Origin: a virus
Virus record (IMG/VR): IMGVR_UViG_3300043449_000692
Span: 32,212-96,211 of that record
Direction: 5' to 3' (one strand)
Length of the DNA stretch: 64,000 nt
Shown here: positions 17,303 to 23,958 of the stretch, piece by piece
How positions within the stretch are numbered: position 1 is the first letter of the stretch
How the letters are laid out: every line of letters begins with the position of its first letter
Translations under genes and position numbers: made by a program
Notes under the pieces: model-generated
Told to the model about the DNA's origin: nothing
What the model saw: only the letters and a program-made list of their open reading frames with translations
Database searches by the model: none

Positions 17303-18255
17303 TCAAATACTCCTTCTAGGGTTTGTGGAATTGATTCTTTAATACGCTCTTCCGCAATCTTCACATATTCGGGATTGAGTTCAGTCCCGATGTAGTGCCG
17401 ATTATTCTTCATTGCCACCACAGCCGTGGTTCCGCTGCCTGTGAATGGGTCAAAAACCACACCCCACTTCGGGCATCCTGCAAGCACACACGGCTCAATC
17501 AGGTTCTCGGGGTACACCGCAAAGTGTGCGCCCTTGTAGCCCTTGGCGTTCACCGTCCACACCGACCGCTTGTTCTTCGTGGGATTCTCTTCCCACTCCT
17601 TGCCCTGTAGCCCGTGGTGCTTTAGTTTGGGATCGGTGGTTCCGTCACGCATCTCGGAGCGGTCGCGGGTTCCCCAGTTACGAGCGGGTTCCTTGACCGC
17701 TTCGTGATCGTAGTAATACTTTGGCTTCTTGGACAGAAGGAAGATGTACTCATGCGACTTGGTGCAGCGATCTTCCACGCTCTCGGGCATGGGGTTAGGC
17801 TTGCTCCAAATAATGTCCTGCCGCAGATACCACCCGTCCGCTTGCAGCGCAAAGGCTACGCGCCACGGAATACCGATCAAGTCCTTTGTCTTCAGCCCCT
17901 TCTGATCCTTGCGATTGGCAGGAACAAAGTCTGAAGGCATTCCACGCTGACCGCCCTGCGTCTGCGGGGGCGGGGCGCAGTTCTTTGCGCTCATGTACGA
18001 GTCACCAAGGTTCAGCCACAGCGTACCGTCATCACGCAGGATGCGGCGCACCTCGCGGAACACCTCGGTCATCTTCTGCACATAGCCCTCAACGGTGTCC
18101 TCCTGTCCGATCTCGCTGTCCCCGCCACCATAGTCGCGGAGTCCAAAGTACGGTGGGGATGTGATGCAAGTGTGGATAATGCCATCGGGCAAAGTCTTCA
18201 TGCCCTCAATGCAGTCACCCGTGATGATGCGGTAGTGTGGTTGGTGGTTGGTCAT
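17299..18255 (-). CDS. DNA methyltransferase (N4-cytosine/N6-adenine type)
   Basis: A 318-residue amino-methyltransferase in the beta-type order. The catalytic TSPPYFGLRDYG is near residues 32-43, and the AdoMet-binding DPFTGSGTTAVVA is near the C-terminus, followed by HYIGTELNPEYVKIAEERI. The SPPY form favours N4-cytosine methylation, but N6-adenine specificity cannot be excluded. No restriction endonuclease is adjacent, so it is a solitary phage methylase, probably protecting against host restriction or marking phage DNA. The start at 18255 is in a TAATG overlap with speD and its end overlaps the GroES-like gene. Confidence 0.9.
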   Translation of the reverse strand: MTNHQPHYRIITGDCIEGMKTLPDGIIHTCITSPPYFGLRDYGGGDSEIGQEDTVEGYVQKMTEVFREVRRILRDDGTLWLNLGDSYMSAKNCAPPPQTQGGQRGMPSDFVPANRKDQKGLKTKDLIGIPWRVAFALQADGWYLRQDIIWSKPNPMPESVEDRCTKSHEYIFLLSKKPKYYYDHEAVKEPARNWGTRDRSEMRDGTTDPKLKHHGLQGKEWEENPTKNKRSVWTVNAKGYKGAHFAVYPENLIEPCVLAGCPKWGVVFDPFTGSGTTAVVAMKNNRHYIGTELNPEYVKIAEERIKESIPQTLEGVFE

Positions 18256-18647
18256 TAGATGTCCCCGTATCCCACACCACGCTCAAAGTACCGCTCTTCG
18301 TGCTGCTCAAATCCAAAGCACTCCCGTGCGTAGTCAAGAATGATCTGCTTGTCAAACTTGTTGCACGAATACACATCAAGCGTGATGAAGTGGGTGGGTT
18401 CAATGGAGTGAATCTGAATGCCGCTCTCAATAAGCGGAACCCAACCACTTACTCCTGCTTTTTCGGGGAACATCTCTACACCGTAAAGAGTTGGTGCATG
18501 GATCACGAAAGGCTGACTCATGCGGGTCATGCCGATCTTGTCCACCACGCGCTCAAGAAAGCGGTAGTGCAGTTCCAAGTCATCCGCTGCTCCTGCGCGG
18601 CAACGGTACATATCAAGGTAATACGAATATCCGAATGGCTTGCTCAC
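18255..18647 (-). CDS. speD: S-adenosylmethionine decarboxylase proenzyme
   Basis: A 130-residue SpeD of the small prokaryotic type. It decarboxylates AdoMet for spermidine synthesis and self-cleaves to make its pyruvoyl cofactor. The cleavage site Glu74-Ser75 lies in LIESGIQIHS. Catalytic His80 and Cys95 (DVYSCN) keep the exact spacing of Ser63, His68 and Cys83 in the Thermotoga enzyme, so the protein looks active. The start is GTG at 18647, sharing GTGA with the lysin stop; no better ATG fits the conserved N-terminus (SKPFGYSYYLDMY). The gene sits between endolysin and methyltransferase in the early operon. Polyamines could help DNA packaging. Confidence 0.88.
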   Translation of the reverse strand: MSKPFGYSYYLDMYRCRAGAADDLELHYRFLERVVDKIGMTRMSQPFVIHAPTLYGVEMFPEKAGVSGWVPLIESGIQIHSIEPTHFITLDVYSCNKFDKQIILDYARECFGFEQHEERYFERGVGYGDI

Positions 18648-19030
18648 TTGCTCATCTCCTTTACAATCTTGTTCCAATACTTCACGGTCGCGCTACGCTT
18701 ATGACCCCGTGGTCCGCCGTTGTGTATTCTCGCCAACTGCTCAATGGTCGCGTCCTTCGGAGCATACCGCGCCCAATACGCACGAATGATCTTTTCGGCA
18801 TACGCCTTGTCCATGCAGTCTTCATACTTCCCGCCGATGGACTTGTCGTGTTCCACAGCGTCCTGCCAATACTCACGCCAAATCTGATACGGACCAATCG
18901 CCTTCCCGCCATCACCAACGAGATTCTTACCGCGATTCGACTCCACGGTGTACATGGCATCAAGCAGGGGGCGGGTATCAACGCTAGGAGGAACGAGGCA
19001 GAGAACGGTAGAGAGAATCAAACCAAACAT
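18644..19030 (-). CDS. Putative endolysin, i-type lysozyme (destabilase)-like
   Basis: A 128-residue protein with an N-terminal hydrophobic stretch (residues 2-15, FGLILSTVLCLVPP) that could be a signal or signal-anchor. The rest resembles invertebrate-type lysozymes. TVESNR holds a candidate catalytic Glu30, with a candidate Asp40 after it; GPYQI follows at 46-50, ARIHNGGPRG at 100-109 and YWNKI at 118-122, in the same order as in mollusc lysozymes. It lacks most of the cysteines of animal members. It should cleave peptidoglycan. The gene overlaps uvdE by 13 bases and speD by GTGA. No holin was found nearby. Fold assignment rests on motif memory. Confidence 0.7.
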   Translation of the reverse strand: MFGLILSTVLCLVPPSVDTRPLLDAMYTVESNRGKNLVGDGGKAIGPYQIWREYWQDAVEHDKSIGGKYEDCMDKAYAEKIIRAYWARYAPKDATIEQLARIHNGGPRGHKRSATVKYWNKIVKEMSK

Positions 19031-19947
19031 GGTGCGTAAGCCTTTCTGTATTCAAGCAGTGCCAAGTCCTTTGCCTTGGCTTCAATCATCACATCGTACT
19101 CTACTGTATCCGACAGCAGAGGTATCTCCTCCCGAATGTAGTCCGAGTGGGCTTGTGGTCGCGCTCCCGCCTTGGACTCCGAATAGTGAATCTTCGGAAC
19201 TTCACAGAACCCCTGCCATGTACGGAACGCCATGTCTGTTGCCTCAAGCAGCGACTCCCGATGGCAGAAGCGGTGGTGGTGAACATCCAACACCAACTTC
19301 ACAGGGCAGTGCTTTGCCACTTGAGTGTACAGTTCCGTCATGCTCCACATCGTGGGCTTGTCATCGTTCTCAAGGGTGAGCCGCCGCTTGATGCTGTCGG
19401 GCAGTCGGGAGAACTCACGCAGGAAGCGATCAGCCGTCTTGTGCTTGTCGCCGTACACGCCGCCCATGTGGATGTTGATGGCAAACTCGTCACCGTAGCC
19501 CAAGATGTCGGGAATGAGGGAGTGCATAGCCAAAGACTTGATGCTTTTCTCCACCGTGTGGGGATCAGGCGAGGCAATGCAAGTGTACGGACCAGGATGG
19601 CACGACAGGCGCATCCCGTTTGTTTTGGCAAACCAACCCGCTTGAATCAGCGATGCGCGAATGGAGGCTTCGTGTTCAGGCAGCAGATCGGTGATCTCGT
19701 AGCCAAGCGTGGGGTGATCCATGAACGGAAACATCCCGCTGCCGATACGAAAGAACTTGATGCCGTTGGCTACATTCCATTGGAGAATGGGGAGCAGATC
19801 GGCGGCGTTCCGCGCACCGAGTTCTCCCACACGCTCCAACGAAAAGCCGTCCATCCGCAGAGTGCGGTCGGTGAACAGCCGATCCTTTGCCTTGCGCCCT
19901 TCGCACAGGGACAGGTTCTGACAGGCATAGCCAAGGTGACGAATCAT
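19018..19947 (-). CDS. uvdE: UV-damage endonuclease UvdE/UvsE
   Basis: A 309-residue TIM-barrel repair endonuclease that nicks DNA 5' of UV photoproducts. ATG 19947 gives MIRHLGYACQNLSL, the usual UvdE beginning. LLPILQWNVANGIKFFRIGS, FPFMDHP, LSCHPG, AINIHMGGVYGDK, LTLENDDK and LVLDVHHHRF follow, containing the metal-binding His, Glu and Asp residues of the family. It takes the repair role filled by DenV in T4. The gene is first after a sigma70-like promoter (19954-19981), so early expression of UV repair is likely. Its 3' end overlaps the lysin start. Confidence 0.93.
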   Translation of the reverse strand: MIRHLGYACQNLSLCEGRKAKDRLFTDRTLRMDGFSLERVGELGARNAADLLPILQWNVANGIKFFRIGSGMFPFMDHPTLGYEITDLLPEHEASIRASLIQAGWFAKTNGMRLSCHPGPYTCIASPDPHTVEKSIKSLAMHSLIPDILGYGDEFAINIHMGGVYGDKHKTADRFLREFSRLPDSIKRRLTLENDDKPTMWSMTELYTQVAKHCPVKLVLDVHHHRFCHRESLLEATDMAFRTWQGFCEVPKIHYSESKAGARPQAHSDYIREEIPLLSDTVEYDVMIEAKAKDLALLEYRKAYAPCLV

Positions 19948-19953
19948 GCTGCT

Positions 19954-19981
19954 AGTATACACCACGCAATATTTGTGACAA
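19954..19981 (-). promoter_or_regulatory. Sigma70-like early promoter before uvdE
   Basis: TTGTCA (19976-19981) and TATACT (19954-19959) are separated by 16 bases on the minus strand. The site lies in the gap between the 214-aa gene and uvdE. The -10 box is identical and the spacing equal to those of the dut promoter, which supports both. It would drive the long operon from uvdE through speD, the methyltransferase and polymerase. Confidence 0.7.
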
Positions 19982-19985
19982 TAGG

Positions 19986-20630
19986 TTACTTTGACTTTTC
20001 AATATTACAGTTGGCGATTTCATTTTTTAAATCGTAATAATACGAATCATCTTCACCTTCAATGACCCAACGATCACTCGCGGCTTCGCATCGGAACACT
20101 TTATCGTCAACTTTAAAGTCTGGGTTTGTGGGAAAGGGGTTGGTGACAAAAGACATATGCTTCCAAAATATTCTATTGTTTGGCTGTAGCGTGTAGCATC
20201 CGTTATCCAACCGTATCATGTGCAGGGACTTGTACTGTGTTGGTTCATCACTGTATGGATTGCCGTACCAATCAAAAGACATCATGTACTCGCCCCATAG
20301 TTCCTGCTTGTCTTTCAGAACTACTTTTGCTCTTGCCGCTTTCAGATACTCGTATACAACTGCTGTACAGTTCACAGAAAAACAGTCCCACAACTGCAAG
20401 TAGTCCAAAGACATTTGCGGTGCGGTTTGCTTGTGGCACAGCATATGAATAGGAACCCTGCTGCGAACAAGCCCGTCATCTGTTAGAACATGGAACAGCA
20501 AAGCCCTGTCTGGATTGGACTGTGCAGCAAACACACTGACCTTCACAAATTCACCAATGTGGCTCTTGTGCTGGTACATATGCTCTTTTCTCATGTAGCA
20601 GTAGAAATGAGGTATGTTTATGTTCAGCAT
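19986..20630 (-). CDS. Hypothetical protein, 214 aa
   Basis: A protein of up to 214 residues. The start is uncertain: ATG 20630 has no SD, while ATGs at 20594 and 20579 (MYQHKSHIGEFVKV) are alternatives, the last preceded by gaaaagag. The sequence is mixed alpha/beta with several aromatic segments (WGEYMMSFDWYGNPY, RIFWKHMSFV) and five cysteines, and it ends in an acidic, Tyr-rich tail. No signal or membrane segment is seen. It follows the DUF1599-like gene and ends just before the uvdE promoter, so it is the last gene of the dut unit. Function unknown. Confidence 0.75.
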   Translation of the reverse strand: MLNINIPHFYCYMRKEHMYQHKSHIGEFVKVSVFAAQSNPDRALLFHVLTDDGLVRSRVPIHMLCHKQTAPQMSLDYLQLWDCFSVNCTAVVYEYLKAARAKVVLKDKQELWGEYMMSFDWYGNPYSDEPTQYKSLHMIRLDNGCYTLQPNNRIFWKHMSFVTNPFPTNPDFKVDDKVFRCEAASDRWVIEGEDDSYYYDLKNEIANCNIEKSK

Positions 20631-20638
20631 ATGGATGG

Positions 20639-20965
20639 TTACTTGCTCTGTGATTCCTTGTCCTTCAGATACGCGGCAAGCAGCACCATGTAGTTGATAA
20701 CATCCACACAGGTGTCCATGAATGATTCGTCTTTCACATTCATCTTGCCAGCGCGGACAAACGAGGACAGGCGGCTCATCTTGTCCGTGAGGCGCACCAT
20801 GAAGCCCTGCTCGGTTTTACAAATTCCCATTGCCTCAACTCGGGTGAAATTGGCAAAAGGCTCAACTCCTTCATTGCCTGCGTAGTCCCGATTCTTCAGG
20901 CTCATCAGGTCGCGGGCTTCCTTCGTGATCTCTTCGTGAAACTTCAGTAGTTCATCGCGTGTCAT
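20639..20965 (-). CDS. DUF1599/Nmad1-like protein
   Basis: A 108-residue helical protein starting ATG 20965 (MTRDELLKFHEEI), just after the dUTPase stop. KNRDYAGNEGVEPFANFTR, GFMVRLTDKMSRLSSF and DESFMDTCVDVINYMVLL match the pattern of DUF1599, also called nucleotide modification associated domain 1. That helical domain recalls MazG/dUTPase-like all-alpha NTP pyrophosphatases. It may bind or hydrolyse a noncanonical nucleotide. Adjacency to dUTPase fits a role in nucleotide-pool quality control or base modification, but the substrate is unknown. Longer upstream starts read into dut and are not needed. Confidence 0.7.
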   Translation of the reverse strand: MTRDELLKFHEEITKEARDLMSLKNRDYAGNEGVEPFANFTRVEAMGICKTEQGFMVRLTDKMSRLSSFVRAGKMNVKDESFMDTCVDVINYMVLLAAYLKDKESQSK

Positions 20966-20966
20966 A

Positions 20967-21539
20967 TTAGGCTCCTTTGTTAGCGTCCCATGAAAACTGT
21001 CCCGTGCTGCCAAATCCGCCTTCGCGCTGCGTCTTCCGCTGCGGTGGGTGATTGATCTTCAAGAGGTCAACAGGCTGATTCCGCACCAGTTCTGCTTGGC
21101 AGATCCGCGATCCATTGGGGATGCTCACCAAGCAGTTGCTAGTAGCGGTCACCATCACCTTGAGTTCATCGGTGTAGTCCGAGTCAATCACTCCCTCCGC
21201 GTTCGCAAGCACCAAGCCTTCCTTCAGCGCGAGTCCGCTACGGGTATGGAGGCGCACAGAGTAGCCTTCGGGGATATCCAAGATGAGTCCCGTGGGAATC
21301 AGGAACCGCCATCCCGCAGGAACATCAAGCACTCCCTGCGTGGGATAGATTTCGGTCTTCACATTCTGCGGACCGTAGGCGATCACTGGCTTGAACGCAT
21401 CCCAGTCTGCTTCCGAATTCTCGCGGTCGTGATGGAAACAGGCGCAGATGTCAAAACACGCAGAGCCGTCTGTTGCGAATGCGGGAAGGGTTGCGCCTGT
21501 GTCGGGAATGCAATAGAAGCCGAGTGTGGGCTTGTCCAT
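20967..21539 (-). CDS. dut: dUTPase (deoxyuridine triphosphatase)
   Basis: A 190-residue trimeric dUTPase that hydrolyses dUTP to dUMP, feeding ThyX and keeping uracil out of DNA. Motif I is ATDGSACFDI, motif II-III RLHTRSGLALKEGL followed by NAEGVIDSDY, motif IV RICQAELVR and motif V GGFGSTG. An insertion near residues 36-60 makes it longer than the usual 150. ATG 21539 has a strong SD (aaaggag) and a consensus promoter just upstream, so it heads an early unit with the DUF1599-like gene and the 214-aa gene. Confidence 0.95.
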   Translation of the reverse strand: MDKPTLGFYCIPDTGATLPAFATDGSACFDICACFHHDRENSEADWDAFKPVIAYGPQNVKTEIYPTQGVLDVPAGWRFLIPTGLILDIPEGYSVRLHTRSGLALKEGLVLANAEGVIDSDYTDELKVMVTATSNCLVSIPNGSRICQAELVRNQPVDLLKINHPPQRKTQREGGFGSTGQFSWDANKGA

Positions 21540-21561
21540 GATGAAGTCTCCTTTACGGAGG

Positions 21562-21589
21562 AGTATAGCGTATCGCTCAAAAGTGTCAA
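21562..21589 (-). promoter_or_regulatory. Strong sigma70-like early promoter before dut
   Basis: A perfect TTGACA (21584-21589) is separated by 16 bases from TATACT (21562-21567). The dut ATG is about 23 bases past the -10 box, with an AAAGGAG SD between. This is the best consensus promoter in the window and points to expression by unmodified host RNA polymerase. Confidence 0.8.
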
Positions 21590-21599
21590 GCAGTAAACA

Positions 21600-22154
21600 T
21601 CAAATGTCGAGATATTCTTTGGTGATGATCCAGTATTGCGGGTATGGATCTGCTGCGCTTAATGCACCATCCACCTCTGTAATTTCAACAGTCATTTCAT
21701 AATCACTTTCACGATCAATTATAACACCCGTCCACCTGACAGCCGCTTGATTGATACTCTCCAAACCGTAAACGGTTGTTCCGATGTTGTAGTATGTGTC
21801 GATCAGAGACTCTTCTATAACGAAGGTTGTGTCCAATCCTACTTGTATAGAGTCTTCCGATCCAACAGGCTGGTCTGCAACATTAGTCCATACTTGAGTA
21901 TTGGAGTGAACTTGCGGAAATCTGTCTATGGGCGGAAAGTACACGGAAGCCTTGCACACCGTTGTTTGCTTTTGTTTTTGAATCACTACTCCTGAACGGC
22001 GGTCGTGTTTCAGCACATAGGTTACAGGATTTTTTCTGATCTGCACTCCGTCAGGCTTTGGTTTCACCGAGTAGGTCAACGAATCAACTACAATCTTGCC
22101 CTCGCTTTGCTTGGGCTTGAGTGAATACTCAACAGACTTTATCTTCAGTTTCAT
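21600..22154 (-). CDS. Hypothetical protein, 184 aa, with N-terminal repeats
   Basis: The first 60 residues contain three short repeats of the form (S/L)-x-Y-(S/V)-x-K with basic linkers: VEYSLKPKQ, LTYSVKPKP and VTYVLKHDR, each followed by a G-x-x-(I/V) strand. The rest is beta-rich and acidic and ends PYPQYWIITKEYLDI. ATG 22154 overlaps the upstream 140-aa gene (ATGA). It is the last gene of the short unit starting with the TPR glycosyltransferase and the late element at 23960. Composition and late context suggest a virion or baseplate-associated protein. The family is not recognised. Confidence 0.7.
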   Translation of the reverse strand: MKLKIKSVEYSLKPKQSEGKIVVDSLTYSVKPKPDGVQIRKNPVTYVLKHDRRSGVVIQKQKQTTVCKASVYFPPIDRFPQVHSNTQVWTNVADQPVGSEDSIQVGLDTTFVIEESLIDTYYNIGTTVYGLESINQAAVRWTGVIIDRESDYEMTVEITEVDGALSAADPYPQYWIITKEYLDI

Positions 22155-22573
22155 CGGGTGTTCTTTGGAGCCACCACGAACTGTCCATGCATGAGTTCTT
22201 CCGTGGTTACACCTCGGGTGATATCAAGCGAATATTTCCACGATCCTGCACGAACATAGCCCATCGTGGTGGCATCGGCGGTGATGAGAATCCCACCAGT
22301 GAAAACTGCACCTGTCTCTCCCTTGTTCAGGAAGATTCCGCCGCTTCCGCTGATGCCAGCAGTTGAGCCAAACTCGCCTGTGGAGCCTCCGCTAGTGACT
22401 CCTGAAGTGGTGATCATCAAGTACAGTTTGCTTGAATCATTGTTTGGACGAACATGGAAACGCGCAGTGTAACCATTAAGGTCAAAAGCGTTCCCGTTCT
22501 CGTCATAGTACTCTGCATGGAAGTTCAGAGTGGAGTACTGCTGTGCGTTGATGTCGTAGTATGCTGATGCCAT
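22151..22573 (-). CDS. Putative structural protein, baseplate upper protein-like
   Basis: A 140-residue beta-rich protein. The opening (YSTLNFHAEYYDENGNAFDL, then GYTARFHVRPN) has the shape seen at the N-termini of phage baseplate upper or fibre-adaptor proteins: a strand, a D-x-x-G-N turn, then L-x-G-Y-T-A-x-x-x-V-R. A Gly/Ser-rich middle follows. The domain match is from memory and moderate. It starts in a TAATG overlap with the 43-aa gene and ends in an ATGA overlap with the 184-aa gene, inside a late unit. Cellular role: probably virion. Confidence 0.6.
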   Translation of the reverse strand: MASAYYDINAQQYSTLNFHAEYYDENGNAFDLNGYTARFHVRPNNDSSKLYLMITTSGVTSGGSTGEFGSTAGISGSGGIFLNKGETGAVFTGGILITADATTMGYVRAGSWKYSLDITRGVTTEELMHGQFVVAPKNTR

Positions 22574-22704
22574 TACTGTGCCTTTGCTGCTGCATTACGG
22601 GCGCGATTTGCGCTCTTGACCAGTGCGGCTTCTTTTCTTGCGCGGCGAGTTTTTGCACTTGCAAATCCGCCTTTGCCTTTTCCTGATTTGCTGCTTCGTG
22701 CCAT
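22573..22704 (-). CDS. Very basic 43-aa protein
   Basis: A short gene below usual length cut-offs. ATG 22704 forms TAATG with the glycosyltransferase stop, and its TAA forms TAATG with the next start, so it is held in a coupled series. The peptide (begins MARSSKSGKGKGGFASAKT) has about 14 Lys/Arg and no acidic residue apart from a single Glu. Ala, Gly and Ser fill the rest, resembling a histone-tail-like or ribosomal-protein-like nucleic-acid binder. It could be an internal DNA-associated virion peptide. Function unproven. Confidence 0.7.
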   Translation of the reverse strand: MARSSKSGKGKGGFASAKTRRARKEAALVKSANRARNAAAKAQ

Positions 22705-23936
22705 TACTTCCTCCGCTTCTTGAAACTGTGCTGCTTTGGAGTATTTAGCAAAGACGGAGCGGCTGTTACCTGTACAGGCTTCTGCATTTGCATCTGTGCA
22801 GCCATCTGCTGTTGGGCGGCTTCCATCTGCTGTACTTTTTCAATATACGCCCTGTGGTTGTTCTGATTGCGCTCCACCTCGCTCTGTGGGAGGCGATTCT
22901 GCTTCAGGAGTATTTCACAAGCAGCCAATCCAGACTTATAGTCATGCACATAGAACGCTGTGGCAGCGAGTTCATCCAGTGCCATCCACTTGTACACATT
23001 CGTGTCGATGAACAGGATGTCATGCTGTGGGTACGGGATCTGGGCGGCTTCCTTCGCAAAAAGGTAAGCCGCCCGTGGTCGCCCGTTCATCCGAAGAAAA
23101 CGCGCTATGGCATGGAGAGGTTCGGCACGGCAGGGTCGGTAGTCGTAGGCATCCAAGAACTTCTGCTGAACCACTGGCCAGGCAGACTCCTTGGAGATTT
23201 CGCAGAGCGCGATGCGGAACAGAGAGTAGTAGCACTCCTCTTCCCATCCGCCCATCTCAACCCGCTTGTAGTACGCTGCAATAGCCTTGTCCCACTGCTG
23301 CGAGTCAAAGTATGACTGCGCGAGATAGAACTGATAGCGGGTGTTGTTCGGCTCCTTCTTCAGTTCTTCCTCAAGCAGGATTGCGTCCTTGGAGTATTTC
23401 TCAACTGGAGTAACACCACCGTTTCGCTCCTGACCAAGGGTACGAGCCTCAAGATAGTACTCGCCTTCAATCTTCTCTTGGTGCAGAGGCTGCTTGTCGC
23501 AGTGAGCGTATTCATGGAGAACACCCACATACTTCCAGCCGATGCCTGTCTTGAAGATTTGGTTGCGCCACCACACACAGCCTTCTCGCCCGCACTTGAT
23601 GGCATAGGCATCCGCAGTCAGATTCCTGTTGTGTGGGTACTTGAAGTCGCCAACCACCTTGTCGTCTGCGTCAATCATCCAAGCGTAGTCTGCCTTGCCT
23701 GCACACAGATCAAGTGCTTCGCTGCGGTTGTGTCCGAATCCAACCCACGGACGCTCATGCAGTTCACCAGGAATGCCCTTCTCGGCAAAGTACTGCTTGA
23801 TGTACTCCTGTGTTCCGTCTGTAGAGCCTGTGTCCACGATAACCCAGTAGTCGATGTTCTTCCAAATAGAATCAAAGCACTCATGCAGAATCTTGGTTTC
23901 GTTCTTGACGATCATTGAGAGACATACTGTAGCCAT
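22704..23936 (-). CDS. Family 2 glycosyltransferase with TPR-like C-terminal half
   Basis: The start at ATG 23936 (MATVCLSMIVKNE) has an aaggag SD, giving 410 residues; the longer reading enters the epimerase gene. Residues 1-180 are a GT-A domain: CLSMIVKNE, WVIVDTGSTDGT, RSEALDLC and the metal-binding WMIDADD. Residues about 195-360 carry TPR-like helical pairs (TRYQFYLAQSYFDSQQWDKAIAAY). The tail is Gln/Met-rich and ends in KKRRK. The architecture resembles peptide-modifying transferases such as SunS-type enzymes, so a protein acceptor is possible. A NATAAATA late element (23960-23967) precedes it, unlike the other sugar genes. Confidence 0.88.
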   Translation of the reverse strand: MATVCLSMIVKNETKILHECFDSIWKNIDYWVIVDTGSTDGTQEYIKQYFAEKGIPGELHERPWVGFGHNRSEALDLCAGKADYAWMIDADDKVVGDFKYPHNRNLTADAYAIKCGREGCVWWRNQIFKTGIGWKYVGVLHEYAHCDKQPLHQEKIEGEYYLEARTLGQERNGGVTPVEKYSKDAILLEEELKKEPNNTRYQFYLAQSYFDSQQWDKAIAAYYKRVEMGGWEEECYYSLFRIALCEISKESAWPVVQQKFLDAYDYRPCRAEPLHAIARFLRMNGRPRAAYLFAKEAAQIPYPQHDILFIDTNVYKWMALDELAATAFYVHDYKSGLAACEILLKQNRLPQSEVERNQNNHRAYIEKVQQMEAAQQQMAAQMQMQKPVQVTAAPSLLNTPKQHSFKKRRK

Positions 23937-23958
23937 GTTCACGGTTCTCCTTGTACGG

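Noticed and set aside
18988-19030. Lipobox in the lysin signal region
   Set aside because: The Cys11 context TVLC lacks a small residue before Cys, so a lipoprotein is not supported.
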